Shown here: positions 27,035 to 36,489 of the stretch, piece by piece
Position numbering within the stretch: position 1 is the first letter of the stretch
How the letters are laid out: every line of letters begins with the position of its first letter
Source: Dehalobacter sp. CP
GTDB taxonomy: Bacteria > Bacillota_B > Desulfitobacteriia > Desulfitobacteriales > Syntrophobotulaceae
Direction: 5' to 3'
NCBI GenBank assembly: GCA_009910795.1
Contig: VMEE01000091.1
Location: 10,782 to 74,781 of the forward strand
DNA length: 64,000 nucleotides
Program-made: the position numbers and the translations under genes
The notes under the pieces: generated by a model
Databases searched by the model: none
What the model was told of the DNA's origin: nothing
The model's input: only the letters and a program-made list of their open reading frames with translations

Positions 27035-29857
27035 ATGACCCAGGATTATATCAAGGTACGGGGCGCCCGTGTTCATAACCTCAAAAACATTAATGTCGAT
27101 ATTCCGCGGGATAAGCTTGTTGTTATTACCGGCCTGTCCGGCTCAGGAAAATCATCTCTGGCTTTTGACACCATTTACGCTGAAGGACAAAGACGCTATG
27201 TTGAGTCCCTTTCAGCTTATGCCCGCCAGTTTCTGGGGCAGATGGACAAACCGGATGTCGATTATATTGAAGGACTATCACCCGCAATCTCCATTGATCA
27301 GAGGACGACCAGCCGCAATCCACGATCAACCGTAGGAACGGTAACGGAAATCTATGATTATCTCAGACTGCTTTATGCAAGGGCCGGTCATCCGCATTGT
27401 CCGAATTGCGGCAAAGAGATCAGCCAGCAGACCGTCCAGCAGATGGTGGATCAATTACTGAGCTATCCGGAGAAAACCCGTCTGCAGATTCTAGCACCGG
27501 TGATCAAAGGAAAAAAAGGAGAGCACGTCCGGACACTCGAGCAGGTCAGAAAAAGCGGCTACGTCCGGGTGAGAGTGGACGGAGAAGTCAGAGATCTCAG
27601 TGAGGAAATACTTCTTGAAAAAAACAAAAAGCACTCCATCGATGTGGTTGTGGATAGAATCTCCCTGAAGCCCGACAGCACCGCCCGGCTTGCCGACTCA
27701 ATCGAGACTGCGCTGAAGCTCGCCGAAGGCACGGTTCTGGTCGACATCGCGGGTCAGGAAGAGATTCTGTTCAGCGAAAATTTTGCGTGCCCGGACTGCG
27801 GAATTGCAATCGACGAGATTGCTCCAAGACTGTTTTCCTTCAACAGCCCATTCGGGGCCTGTCCGTCGTGTACCGGACTCGGGGCGAATCTGGAAGCAGA
27901 TATCGATCTGATTATCTCCGACCGCAGCAAGTCGATCAATGAAGGTGCAATTGTGCCGTGGGCGAAATCGAGTTCGAGCTATTATCCTGCCCTGCTGCAG
28001 GGGCTGGCCGAAAAATTCGGGTTCAGTCTGGATTGCCCGGTGAAAGATCTGACACCGGAGCAGTGGCAGGCCCTGGTCTATGGTTCTGATTCACCGATTA
28101 AATTCAGTTACTACAATGTCTTTGATGAATTAAAATATTGGAAAGCGCCTTTTGAAGGACTGGTGCCGTATTTTAATCGCCGATATAAGGAATCGACCTC
28201 TGACTATGTCCGGAATGAAATAGAAGGCCTGATGACAGACAGGCCGTGCCCGGCCTGTCAGGGCAAGAGGCTGAAACCGGAAGCGCTGGCTGTAAAGATT
28301 AATCGTTTATCCATCTATGAGCTGACCCGGCTTACCGTGATGGAGTCCCTGGACTTTTTTAAAAAAATCGTTCTAAGTGAAAAGGAACAGATGATTGCGC
28401 GCCAGGTTTTAAAAGAAATCAAAGAAAGGCTCGTTTTTCTTGTCAATGTCGGGCTGGACTACCTGACGCTGGATCGTGCCGCCGGGACACTTTCAGGCGG
28501 GGAGGCCCAGAGGATCCGTCTGGCCACGCAGATTGGCTCGAGTCTCACCGGTGTGCTTTATGTGTTGGATGAGCCAAGCATCGGTCTGCACCAGCGCGAT
28601 AACGCTAAACTGCTGGATACGTTGAAAAAACTGCGGGACTTGGGGAACACGCTTTTGGTCGTGGAACATGATGAGGATACGCTCTTGGAGGCTGACCATA
28701 TCATTGATATCGGCCCTGGCGCCGGAGCCCATGGCGGGCATATTGTGGCGCAGGGAGATCTGGAAGCGATCAAGGCGTGTGAAGCTTCGATTACCGGGCA
28801 GTATCAGACCGGTCGTAAAAAGATTGAAGTCCCGGCTGAACGGCGCCGGCCGAACGGAAAATGGCTTGAAGTAATCGGTGCAGCCCAGAACAACCTGAAA
28901 CAGCTCCATGCCAAATTCCCATTGGGTGTGATGACTTGTGTAACAGGCGTGTCAGGATCAGGCAAAAGCACGCTGGTCAACGAAATATTATTCAAAGGGC
29001 TTCAGATGGAACTCAAAATCAGCAGCAAAGTCCGTCCCGGGGTTTACCAGGAGCTCAAAGGACTGGAGTATGTCGACAAGGTTATCGACATTGACCAGTC
29101 TCCGATCGGGCGTACACCGCGATCCAATCCAGCCACGTACACCGGGCTATTTGATTTTATCCGGGACCTCTTTTCCCTGACGCCGGAAGCGAAAATCAGA
29201 GGCTATAAACAAGGCCGATTCAGCTTCAATGTTAAAGGCGGACGCTGTGAGGCCTGCCGGGGAGACGGAATCATAAAAATTGAAATGCATTTTCTTCCGG
29301 ATGTCTATGTTCCGTGTGAGGTATGCCGCGGGCAGCGTTACAACCGGGAGACCCTGGAAGTAAGCTTTAAAGGAAAAAATATTGCGGAGATCCTCGACAT
29401 GACGGTTGCTGAAGCGGTCGAATTTTTCGGGGCTGTACCTCGGATTGCTCGGAAGCTGCAGACGCTGCAGGATGTTGGCTTAGGCTACATCAAGCTTGGG
29501 CAGCCGGCTACGACCCTTTCCGGGGGAGAGGCCCAGCGTGTTAAGTTGGCTACGGAGCTCAGCCGCCGCAGTACGGGGAAAACGTTGTATATTTTGGATG
29601 AACCGACGACCGGTTTGCACGTCGCCGACGTGGATAAGCTCTTGAAGGTCCTGCAGCGCCTGGTCGAGGCGGGCGATTCCGTTTTGATCATCGAGCACAA
29701 TCTGGACGTGATTAAAACCGCCGATTATATCATCGACCTCGGTCCCGAAGGCGGCAGCCGGGGAGGCGAGATCGTCGCAGTCGGTACGCCAGAGGAAATC
29801 GCAGCGGTTCCGGCCTCTTATACAGGACAGTTTTTAGGAAAACATCTGGAGATTTAG
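27035..29857 (+). CDS. uvrA: Excinuclease ABC subunit A
   Basis: UvrA is the ABC-type damage sensor that scans DNA as a dimer and loads UvrB. The 940-aa protein has two ABC modules: Walker [15 protein letters not shown] (about residue 31) and [14 protein letters not shown] (about residue 640), each with LSGGEAQR signatures. It also has the zinc-binding CPNC/CPDC/CPSC and [12 protein letters not shown] cysteine clusters. The ATG follows TGGAGG. Length and motif order are typical. Confidence 0.98.
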   Translation: MTQDYIKVRGARVHNLKNINVDIPRDKLVVITGLSGSGKSSLAFDTIYAEGQRRYVESLSAYARQFLGQMDKPDVDYIEGLSPAISIDQRTTSRNPRSTVGTVTEIYDYLRLLYARAGHPHCPNCGKEISQQTVQQMVDQLLSYPEKTRLQILAPVIKGKKGEHVRTLEQVRKSGYVRVRVDGEVRDLSEEILLEKNKKHSIDVVVDRISLKPDSTARLADSIETALKLAEGTVLVDIAGQEEILFSENFACPDCGIAIDEIAPRLFSFNSPFGACPSCTGLGANLEADIDLIISDRSKSINEGAIVPWAKSSSSYYPALLQGLAEKFGFSLDCPVKDLTPEQWQALVYGSDSPIKFSYYNVFDELKYWKAPFEGLVPYFNRRYKESTSDYVRNEIEGLMTDRPCPACQGKRLKPEALAVKINRLSIYELTRLTVMESLDFFKKIVLSEKEQMIARQVLKEIKERLVFLVNVGLDYLTLDRAAGTLSGGEAQRIRLATQIGSSLTGVLYVLDEPSIGLHQRDNAKLLDTLKKLRDLGNTLLVVEHDEDTLLEADHIIDIGPGAGAHGGHIVAQGDLEAIKACEASITGQYQTGRKKIEVPAERRRPNGKWLEVIGAAQNNLKQLHAKFPLGVMTCVTGVSGSGKSTLVNEILFKGLQMELKISSKVRPGVYQELKGLEYVDKVIDIDQSPIGRTPRSNPATYTGLFDFIRDLFSLTPEAKIRGYKQGRFSFNVKGGRCEACRGDGIIKIEMHFLPDVYVPCEVCRGQRYNRETLEVSFKGKNIAEILDMTVAEAVEFFGAVPRIARKLQTLQDVGLGYIKLGQPATTLSGGEAQRVKLATELSRRSTGKTLYILDEPTTGLHVADVDKLLKVLQRLVEAGDSVLIIEHNLDVIKTADYIIDLGPEGGSRGGEIVAVGTPEEIAAVPASYTGQFLGKHLEI

Positions 29858-29888
29858 GACAATGGGTTAAATTCATTGATTTTTACAA

Positions 29889-29927
29889 GCTGGTGTCGTT
29901 TTATACGGTATCAGCTTTTCTGTTTTT
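29889..29927 (+). terminator. Rho-independent terminator after uvrA
   Basis: GCTGGTGTCGT (29889-29899) pairs along its whole length with ACGGTATCAGC (29905-29915), three pairs being G-U, around the loop TTTAT. TTTTCTGTTTTTT follows. Confidence 0.88.
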
Positions 29928-29953
29928 TCGACATTGTCATTAATTGGTGTACT

Positions 29954-30010
29954 CCCCTTGTGGAAAAGTGTCGGCAAGGGGTAGACAATTAAAGGCGGAT
30001 GGTATATATT
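29954..30010 (+). promoter_or_regulatory. panB promoter with overlapping inverted repeat
   Basis: TAGACA (29982-29987), a 17-bp spacer and TATATT (30005-30010) form a reasonable sigma-A promoter. CCCCTTG (29954-29960) and its complement CAAGGGG (29975-29981) abut the -35 directly, a layout typical of an operator. The regulator is unknown. Confidence 0.5.
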
Positions 30011-30065
30011 ATATGGTAAATGATTTTAAGAAATCGTTCTTATATTTTTTGGAGGGAAAAAAAAG

Positions 30066-30908
30066 ATGCGGTCGAAAGTTAACATCAATGCGTTGCAGAG
30101 CAAAGTGAATTTAAGTGAAAAAATTACCATGCTCACGTGCTATGACTATCCAATGGCCCTTCTTGAAGAGAAGGCTGGTATCGATATTATACTTGTCGGG
30201 GATTCTATGGCGATGACCGTTCTGGGAGAAGAAACAACCCTGGGTATGGATCTGGATACCATGGTCACACATGCTAAGGCAGTCCGTAAAGGTGCACCCA
30301 CGGCGTACTTAGTCGGCGATATGCCTTACATGACCTATCAGATCAGCAAAAAAGAAGCCATTCGCAATGCAAGCCGTTTTATGGCAGAGGCTGGCTGCGA
30401 CGCCGTCAAGCTGGAGGGCGGATCCAATATGGCGGATACTGTCGAAGCTATGGTCAAAGCGACCATTCCTGTGATGGGACATCTCGGCTTAACTCCGCAA
30501 TCGATGGCTCAATTAGGCGGATTCAAATCCCAGGGCCGCGATTGTGCAGGCGCCTTAAAGATTATTGAAGATGCTAAGATTCTTGAGGAAGCAGGTATTA
30601 GCCTGTTGCTGCTGGAAGCTATACCGCCTGAAGTCGGCAAGATTGTTGCTGAAAGAGCAAATATCCCGGTTATTGGGATCGGAGCAGGTCCGTATGTTCA
30701 TGGACAGCTGATGATCGTCCACGATGCGCTGGGTTTCTTTGATGCTTTCACCCCCAAATTTGTCAAGAAGTATGTGGACCTGAATTCGATCATTTTGGAT
30801 GCTTTGGAAAGCTACAAGAATGATGTAGTCGGGGAACAGTATCCGGAAGACGGGCATAATTATAACTTTATGAATGGGGAATTAGAAAAGCTTCTCAGGC
30901 AAGCATAA
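30066..30908 (+). CDS. panB: 3-methyl-2-oxobutanoate hydroxymethyltransferase
   Basis: PanB makes ketopantoate from ketoisovalerate and methylenetetrahydrofolate, the first step of pantothenate and coenzyme A synthesis. The 280-aa TIM-barrel protein shows the metal- and substrate-binding motifs VGDSMAMTVLG (about residues 40-50), DAVKLEGG (about residues 110-117) and the catalytic glutamate in LLLEAIPPEV (about residue 180). The start follows TTGGAGGG. Unusually, panC and panD do not follow; a terminator closes the gene and the next genes are on the other strand. Confidence 0.96.
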   Translation: MRSKVNINALQSKVNLSEKITMLTCYDYPMALLEEKAGIDIILVGDSMAMTVLGEETTLGMDLDTMVTHAKAVRKGAPTAYLVGDMPYMTYQISKKEAIRNASRFMAEAGCDAVKLEGGSNMADTVEAMVKATIPVMGHLGLTPQSMAQLGGFKSQGRDCAGALKIIEDAKILEEAGISLLLLEAIPPEVGKIVAERANIPVIGIGAGPYVHGQLMIVHDALGFFDAFTPKFVKKYVDLNSIILDALESYKNDVVGEQYPEDGHNYNFMNGELEKLLRQA

Positions 30909-30941
30909 AAATCATACAATAATATGAAGGTTTAATATTAG

Positions 30942-30980
30942 ATACTGCTGACAACCGTTGTTGGCAGTATTTTTGTTTCT
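30942..30980 (+). terminator. Rho-independent terminator after panB
   Basis: ATACTGCTGACAAC (30942-30955) pairs with the GTTGGCAGTAT arm ending at 30970, with a small irregularity; TTTTGTTTCTT follows. The hairpin is also usable by the convergent ABC operon. Confidence 0.85.
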
Positions 30981-31001
30981 TATTCAGTACAAACAAATGA
31001 A

Positions 31002-32147
31002 TTACACAAATTTCTGGATATTGCTTTCCCAGGCGAACCGGTACACTGCAATTAGGAAGAAAGCCACGGCAAAAGCAACCAGGATAGCAATATTCATCAG
31101 GATTTCCGACAGACTGCTGCCGGACTGTATTTTTTGAATTGCATCCAAAGCCCACCATTGCGGCATAAAGTGGGCGATTTTCTGCATGGTTTCGGGCATC
31201 AGGCTAACCGGCCAGAAACATCCTCCCAGCATGCAGGTCGGAGTCAGGATAAGCGTAGAAAGCGTGCCTGCCATGTAGGAGGAGCTGGAAAAAGCTGTTG
31301 TAATAAGTCCGATCCCGATAGAAACAAGGCCGAACAGCAGAAGGATAAAGAACAGAAGGGTTGCAGGCACATAGGTCTCAATACGGAACAGATATTGTAA
31401 AGCCACGATGATAAAGAGTGTTTGAACGGTAACGATGATCAGGCTGCTTAACGCGTTTGCACTGAGATATTCCTTTGGCGATACGGGACTTGCACAAATT
31501 CTGTGATAGGTCCTGGTTTTTTTTTCATTCAGGATAGCATGAGATGTCAAGCCTGCTCCGAGCATTACAAACATCAGCAGGAAGCCGAAGCTTGTCAGGG
31601 TAATATCCTTGCTGACACTTTCATCCTGCAGTTCGACAGCAGATACCTGGAGCGGATGGCCGCTGTATTTCTGAAACAGTTCCCGAAAAGCTGTCTCGTC
31701 TCTGCCGGCAGCGGCAGCCAAATCTTTCAGATTTCGGGTCTGCAGATTTAAAAACTGCTCCAACCAGGCCGTTGTATCCTGTCCTTTTAACGAGATGATT
31801 TCGATTGCTGCCGGAGAGCCGGCAACAATACTTTTTTCATATCCACCGGGGATGATGACAGATGCCTCCAGGGTTTGATCCAGAAGGTTGTTTTTTATTT
31901 CTGTTTCTTGGAGGGGAATAAGCGTATAGTTTCCCGCTTTAGCAATTCCCTGAACGAGGTAAGCTGAAAGGGCAGTTTGGTCTTTGTCAATCAGCCCGAT
32001 TTGGACAGGCTCTGACTTGGCCCCGCTGTAGATCGCCAGTGCAAAGATAATACCCAGCAGCGGAAGAAGCAGATAGACAATATAATTTCCTTTTTTTCTA
32101 AAGGTGACCTTTAAGGTGTTCCGGACTAAAAACAGAACGTTTTTCAT
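31002..32147 (-). CDS. ABC-2 type transporter permease (second of two)
   Basis: The 381-aa membrane protein has an N-terminal helix (about residues 21-43), a large extracytoplasmic domain of about 150 residues and five C-terminal helices, the standard plan of ABC-2 exporter permeases in the YhgE/DrrB-like group. The motif SPVSPKEYLSANALSSLIIV near residue 230 is typical of the cytoplasmic coupling region. It follows the other permease with no gap and ends the operon. Substrates of this group include drugs, lipids and peptides; none can be assigned. Confidence 0.88.
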   Translation of the reverse strand: MKNVLFLVRNTLKVTFRKKGNYIVYLLLPLLGIIFALAIYSGAKSEPVQIGLIDKDQTALSAYLVQGIAKAGNYTLIPLQETEIKNNLLDQTLEASVIIPGGYEKSIVAGSPAAIEIISLKGQDTTAWLEQFLNLQTRNLKDLAAAAGRDETAFRELFQKYSGHPLQVSAVELQDESVSKDITLTSFGFLLMFVMLGAGLTSHAILNEKKTRTYHRICASPVSPKEYLSANALSSLIIVTVQTLFIIVALQYLFRIETYVPATLLFFILLLFGLVSIGIGLITTAFSSSSYMAGTLSTLILTPTCMLGGCFWPVSLMPETMQKIAHFMPQWWALDAIQKIQSGSSLSEILMNIAILVAFAVAFFLIAVYRFAWESNIQKFV

Positions 32148-33281
32148 TCAGACCGCCTCCTTTCTGGATAGGAATGCTGAGATCATCAGAAATGCCGCAG
32201 CGATAGTCAGGTTGATCAGGATAGCAGGAAGCATGGTCGTATAGTCCTGATCGTAGATCAATCTGAAAATTGCCTCATTTGTCCACTTAAGCGGGGAAAG
32301 TGCGGTAATCGTAGCGAGTGGGCCTTCCAGCGAGGATAACGGAACATACCCCCCGCCGAGGAAAGCGATAATTGGGATCAGAACATTTAGACAAGCGGCA
32401 CCTGTACCGTCATTGCGAATCAGGTAAGCAATTCCTGTGCCCAGACTGATTGCCAGAACAGCTTCAGAGAAAATGATCAGCAGGACCGATAGCAGGTCTG
32501 ATCCCCAGTACACTTTAAAGAAAAGCGAGCTAAACAGAAGAACGACCGCTGCCTGCACGATGGTCACCAGAAGGCCGCCGAGGGTTTTGCCTGTGAGCAG
32601 TTCAATTTTGGTGACAGGGCTGCAGAGTATCCGGTTGCCGGTTTTAAAATTCTGTTCATTTTTAACAGACCAGAATCCGGTCAGCGAAGCGTATAGTAAA
32701 AAAAGTGTCAGCATGGTTACGGCGTAGTAATCCAGGGAACTGGGTTCCCTTTTTTTGTCCAGGGACTCGGATTGAATGTAATCTTCTTCCGGGCTAGCCA
32801 TAATGCCTGTCAAAGCAGAAGGGTTTGTTTGGGCAATCAGTTTAAGGGCATCATATCTGGCTGCGAAAATTTTAAGGGAAGATTCTACGAGATTAGCTTC
32901 GAAACTAAAGCGCGCATTTTTATAGACACGAATTTCCTGAGGATCATCGGTCAACAGAACGAAACAGGAATACTGGGCATTTTTTATACTGTTCAGACCT
33001 TCCTCTATATTTGTTGTTTGGGTAAAGGTGATTTCCATCTGCTCTTGCAATGTCTTTCGAAAAGACTGAAAACCGTCGGCAAGCTCCGAATCTTTTTGGA
33101 CAGCATACAGAACGTGAATATCGTTTAATTTGATATCGTTGGAAAAGACGCCGGAAAAGGCTGTACCCAGAATCACGATTAAGACAATCGGAAAAAGGAC
33201 CATCATGATATTCGCTTTGAAATCCCGAATGTTCTGTTTAAATTCTTTGAAAATAATATAAATCATTCTCATAGCAGTCAC
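32148..33281 (-). CDS. ABC-2 type transporter permease (first of two)
   Basis: A 377-aa homologue of the next gene in the operon, with the same plan: one helix near residues 24-44, an extracytoplasmic domain, then a bundle of C-terminal helices (about residues 220-375). ILCSPVTKIELLTGKTLGG is the coupling region. The paired permeases probably form a heterodimer over the shared ATPase. It starts on the base after the ATPase stop codon, so translation is coupled. Confidence 0.88.
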   Translation of the reverse strand: MTAMRMIYIIFKEFKQNIRDFKANIMMVLFPIVLIVILGTAFSGVFSNDIKLNDIHVLYAVQKDSELADGFQSFRKTLQEQMEITFTQTTNIEEGLNSIKNAQYSCFVLLTDDPQEIRVYKNARFSFEANLVESSLKIFAARYDALKLIAQTNPSALTGIMASPEEDYIQSESLDKKREPSSLDYYAVTMLTLFLLYASLTGFWSVKNEQNFKTGNRILCSPVTKIELLTGKTLGGLLVTIVQAAVVLLFSSLFFKVYWGSDLLSVLLIIFSEAVLAISLGTGIAYLIRNDGTGAACLNVLIPIIAFLGGGYVPLSSLEGPLATITALSPLKWTNEAIFRLIYDQDYTTMLPAILINLTIAAAFLMISAFLSRKEAV

Positions 33282-34220
33282 CTAATCCCTTAAACTACGG
33301 CCGGTCAGAGACAGAAACACGGTTTCCAGGTCGGGTGTTCGGCTCTCAACACTTTTAATGGAGAACTTATTTTCGGTAAAGTAACCAATAATTTTGTCGA
33401 GGTTATCAACCTCTTTGGCTGTACTTATTTTTATCGTGTTTTCTTCAATGTCCATTTGGAGAACTCCGGGGATTTCTCTGATTTTGTTTTCATCGGCTTT
33501 GGAGATGGCGTCGCTAATAGTAATCCAGACGACATTGGCGTCGGTTAAGAGCGCTTTCAACTCTTCTTTGCTGCCCAGGGCGATCACTTTACCGTGATCC
33601 ATGATCGCGATCTTGGAACAGATTTCTTCGACCTCTTCCATGTAATGGCTGGTATAAATCATTGTACATCCCATCTGATTCAATATCTTAACCGATTGCA
33701 GGATATGATTGCGGGATTGTGGATCGATACCCACGGTAGGCTCATCCATAATCATTAATTTCGGTTTATGGGCAATCGCACAGGCAATATTCAGCCGTCT
33801 TTTCATGCCCCCGGAAAAGCTTTTCGGATAACTGTTTGCTTTATCGCTTAATCCGGTAAATTCAAGAGCCTCAGCCGCTGCTTTATTCATCTCGGCTCCC
33901 CGCAGACCGTAGAGTCCTGCAAAAAATTTGACATTTTCCAGCGCAGTCAGGTCTTCATAAATGGCAATATCCTGAGGAACAATGCCTGTGTTTTTCTTGG
34001 AAAATGTTTTATTTTTTTTCGTATCTTTGTTTAAGATAGAGATGGTCCCTTTATCAATGGACAATAAGCCGATGATCATATTAATAGCAGTACTTTTACC
34101 TGCGCCGTTCGGTCCCAAAAGCCCGAATATTTCTCCTTCCGCAATGCTGACATTCATATTATCCACAGCAATGACATCACCAAATTTTTTTGTGACATTC
34201 TCCATCACCAGAATGTTCAT
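33282..34220 (-). CDS. ABC transporter ATP-binding protein
   Basis: The 312-aa cytoplasmic ATPase powers the two permeases that follow. It shows Walker A GPNGAGKSTAINM (about residues 40-52), Q-loop IVPQDIAIYEDL, signature SFSGGMKRRL, Walker B LMIMDEPTVGIDPQ and switch H in YTSHYMEE. A C-terminal extension of about 90 residues fits the DrrA/CcmA-like drug-export group. The start is the ATG at 34220, preceded by AAGGAGC; an earlier in-frame ATG at 34295 lacks one. Confidence 0.93.
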   Translation of the reverse strand: MNILVMENVTKKFGDVIAVDNMNVSIAEGEIFGLLGPNGAGKSTAINMIIGLLSIDKGTISILNKDTKKNKTFSKKNTGIVPQDIAIYEDLTALENVKFFAGLYGLRGAEMNKAAAEALEFTGLSDKANSYPKSFSGGMKRRLNIACAIAHKPKLMIMDEPTVGIDPQSRNHILQSVKILNQMGCTMIYTSHYMEEVEEICSKIAIMDHGKVIALGSKEELKALLTDANVVWITISDAISKADENKIREIPGVLQMDIEENTIKISTAKEVDNLDKIIGYFTENKFSIKSVESRTPDLETVFLSLTGRSLRD

Positions 34221-34341
34221 ACGAAATCGCTCCTTCCATTCTCCGGTCTGTTCTTTAGTTTCATCATATATCATAGTGAAAATCGGCTGGTGCAAAGTAA
34301 CATTTGTTTATTACTTATTCTTTGCCTTCTTATATCCTAAT

Positions 34342-34377
34342 AAAAAAAGGCACCTTTCGTTAGTAGAGAAGGTCACC
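34342..34377 (-). terminator. Terminator-like hairpin between response regulator and ABC genes
   Basis: On the minus strand GGTGACCTT pairs with AAGGTGCC, with one bulged base, and is followed by seven T. It lies in the 229-bp gap between the regulator and the ABC ATPase, so the transporter genes probably have their own promoter there. Confidence 0.6.
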
Positions 34378-34449
34378 CATTCTGTATGACAAAAGTCATA
34401 TTTTTGGCCAAGGGCTTGTTATCATCCTGGAATTCTTTGTGAAGATGCT

Positions 34450-35082
34450 TTATTGCCTGACGCCCGTCAAGTAGTAGATCGCAATCTGGGTCCGGTGCTC
34501 AAGACCGGTCTTATTCAGGATGGAGGTGATATAATTCTTGACAGTGCCTTCGGAAACAAAAAGCGTTCTCGCGATCTCCCGGTTAGCCAGTCCTTTGGCA
34601 ATCAGTTTGATAATATCCATTTCCCTTTCGGAAAAAAGGTCTTCAGCAATCTTGACTTTGGGACTTGTAACAAGTTCCTCCCGGATCTTTTCCATCACAC
34701 TGTCCTGCATCACAATGCCGCCGTCATATACCATTTTTATCGCATCCATAATCCGGTCAGGAGAACTGTTTTTCAATAGATACCCTCTTGAGCCGTTTTT
34801 TACGGCCGTCAGAATAAAATCATCGTCGTCAAATGTGGTCAGGATCAGTGGTTTAACGGTCGTTTTCTCAGATATTTCTCTGGAAGCCTGCAGGCCGTCC
34901 ATGACAGGCATCCTGACATCAAGCAGCACGATATCGGCTTTCTGGGATTCACAGTATTGGATGGCCTGCAGGCCATTTTCCACACAGGCGATTACTTCAA
35001 AACGTTCGTCGTTTTGAAGTATGATTTTAAGCCCTTCCCGGATCAGGATATCGTCATCGGCGATAAGTACTTTAATCGGCAT
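34450..35082 (-). CDS. NarL/LuxR-type response regulator
   Basis: The 210-aa regulator has an N-terminal receiver with the acidic pair DDD (residues 9-11), phospho-acceptor Asp55 in LLDVRMPVMDG, the conserved threonine in ILTTFDDD and the lysine in YLLKNSS. The C-terminal LuxR helix-turn-helix includes REIARTLFVSEGTVKNY. Its start overlaps the end of the kinase gene by 11 bases, making a cognate pair. The most likely target is the adjacent ABC transporter operon, by analogy with similarly arranged Firmicutes efflux systems. Confidence 0.93.
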   Translation of the reverse strand: MPIKVLIADDDILIREGLKIILQNDERFEVIACVENGLQAIQYCESQKADIVLLDVRMPVMDGLQASREISEKTTVKPLILTTFDDDDFILTAVKNGSRGYLLKNSSPDRIMDAIKMVYDGGIVMQDSVMEKIREELVTSPKVKIAEDLFSEREMDIIKLIAKGLANREIARTLFVSEGTVKNYITSILNKTGLEHRTQIAIYYLTGVRQ

Positions 35083-36193
35083 TTTCTGCTCCTTTCACAG
35101 GCAGTAAGGTAATGACGGAGAAACCGTCCGAACTGTCCAGAATAAGTTTGCCCCCGCAGCTTTCCGTTCTTTCCTCCATCCCTTCCAGCCCCAATCCCTT
35201 CTTAATCGATATGGCACCGACGCCATTATCTTTTATTTCGACCTTAATAAGTTTATTCATTATTTCAAGGCTTATTTTCACTTCTCCGGCGGATGAATAT
35301 TTCAATGTATTTGTCAGTGCTTCCCGGACATTTTCCAGGATGATTCTCCATTGTGAATGGGTAATGCAGTTCAGATCACCCCGGTAGTTCAAATGTGTTT
35401 TCATTTGGCTGTTAAATGAATGCTCATCCAGGATCGCTTTCAAACGATTAATGCCAAGCTGCTCAGGAGCTGGTTTGATAGTTCTGAGTGCGGAACGGAT
35501 ATCCTCCATGCCTTCTTTCAGAACATGGATAACATTGGCAATAATCTCCTTTGATCTGTTCTGGTCCCGGTCAATCACCAGACGGGAGGCTTCAAGCTGG
35601 ATCAGGCTTCCGGCAAGGACATGCCCGATTTTATCGTGAATATTTTGCGCAAGCGTATTTCTTTCTTCCAGCTGGCTTAAATACTTGACCTGGTTTTCAT
35701 ATTCGGTACCGGTGTGCAAACGGCCGTAAAGAGAATGGTTCTTTTCTCTTAAGAAATCGTTGTCCGCGGCCAGGCGGGCAATGCGCATCGAAGATTTTAG
35801 GGACAGTTCATAAATCATGGCGCTCAAAAGACTGATCAGCAGATATTCCGGGATAATATTCCCTGCAAGCAAGAGAAGAGGAAGAGCTGTAGAAATCAGG
35901 GCATATAATGGATTCTTCCCGAACTGGTGAGACAATTCCAAAAAGTTCAACGGCAAAAGAAAAACAAAGAGATTAGAGGCATAGAAAGCAGAGAGAATCA
36001 GAAAAACACATATCAAAACCATCCATGTTTTTTTTACGGATTCCTTGGAGGAAATAATATGAAACATGCTCACAATGATATAGATAAGGAGAAGTAACAG
36101 CACCAGGGGTAAATTGGTCATCCCAGTCAGTACATAGCAAAAAATACTATACAGAATAATCACTAATTTCGTGCCTAAAAGCCAGCCGGTCAT
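35072..36193 (-). CDS. Sensor histidine kinase (HisKA_3 type)
   Basis: The 373-aa kinase has a membrane sensor region with about five closely spaced helices (residues 1-130) and no large outside loop. A coiled segment and the HisKA_3 dimerisation helix follow, with the phospho-acceptor histidine in LAQNIHDKIGHVLAG (about residue 185). The ATPase domain has KDNGVGAI and GLGLEGM. Short-loop sensors of this kind usually detect signals in or at the membrane, for example antimicrobial peptides or the transporter itself; that is inference. The start follows GAGGTAATCTG. Confidence 0.9.
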   Translation of the reverse strand: MTGWLLGTKLVIILYSIFCYVLTGMTNLPLVLLLLLIYIIVSMFHIISSKESVKKTWMVLICVFLILSAFYASNLFVFLLPLNFLELSHQFGKNPLYALISTALPLLLLAGNIIPEYLLISLLSAMIYELSLKSSMRIARLAADNDFLREKNHSLYGRLHTGTEYENQVKYLSQLEERNTLAQNIHDKIGHVLAGSLIQLEASRLVIDRDQNRSKEIIANVIHVLKEGMEDIRSALRTIKPAPEQLGINRLKAILDEHSFNSQMKTHLNYRGDLNCITHSQWRIILENVREALTNTLKYSSAGEVKISLEIMNKLIKVEIKDNGVGAISIKKGLGLEGMEERTESCGGKLILDSSDGFSVITLLPVKGAENAD

Positions 36194-36221
36194 CAGATTA
36201 CCTCGTTCATCCTATTTCGGC

Positions 36222-36307
36222 ATATCAGAAAAACCTTAGGTGCTTTCTGATATATCTATGGGCAACTAAGCTTACGCCTGTGCCAAAAAGCTTGGCGCAA
36301 GCCTAGT
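36222..36307 (-). promoter_or_regulatory. Two tandem hairpins upstream of the histidine kinase
   Basis: On the minus strand the first stem joins 36307-36294 to 36278-36265 (14 bp; the two positions that differ on the plus strand become G-U pairs). The second joins ATATCAGAAA and its complement (36253-36244 with 36231-36222, 10 perfect bp). Both lie in the likely 5' leader of the kinase gene. They may be an attenuator, a protein site or a terminator pair; no T-run follows either. Confidence 0.45.
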
Positions 36308-36437
36308 TTTCTATATAATCCTACTATAGTTTTTCTACCGGGACCATGTCAACCCTAATCCCTAATTCTGGTATGTTATACGTATACGTCTGACTACTTT
36401 GCCTAAAAATTGAAAAGGCTACGGCCCTGAAGTTCTA

Positions 36438-36446
36438 TGGTATAAT
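36438..36446 (+). promoter_or_regulatory. Extended -10 promoter for the HAD gene
   Basis: TGGTATAAT carries the TG extension and a perfect TATAAT 43 bp before the start codon. The -35 position is poor. Confidence 0.6.
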
Positions 36447-36489
36447 AGTATCGATTTGTTCGTGTAATCTACTAAAGGAGTGAAAGAGA

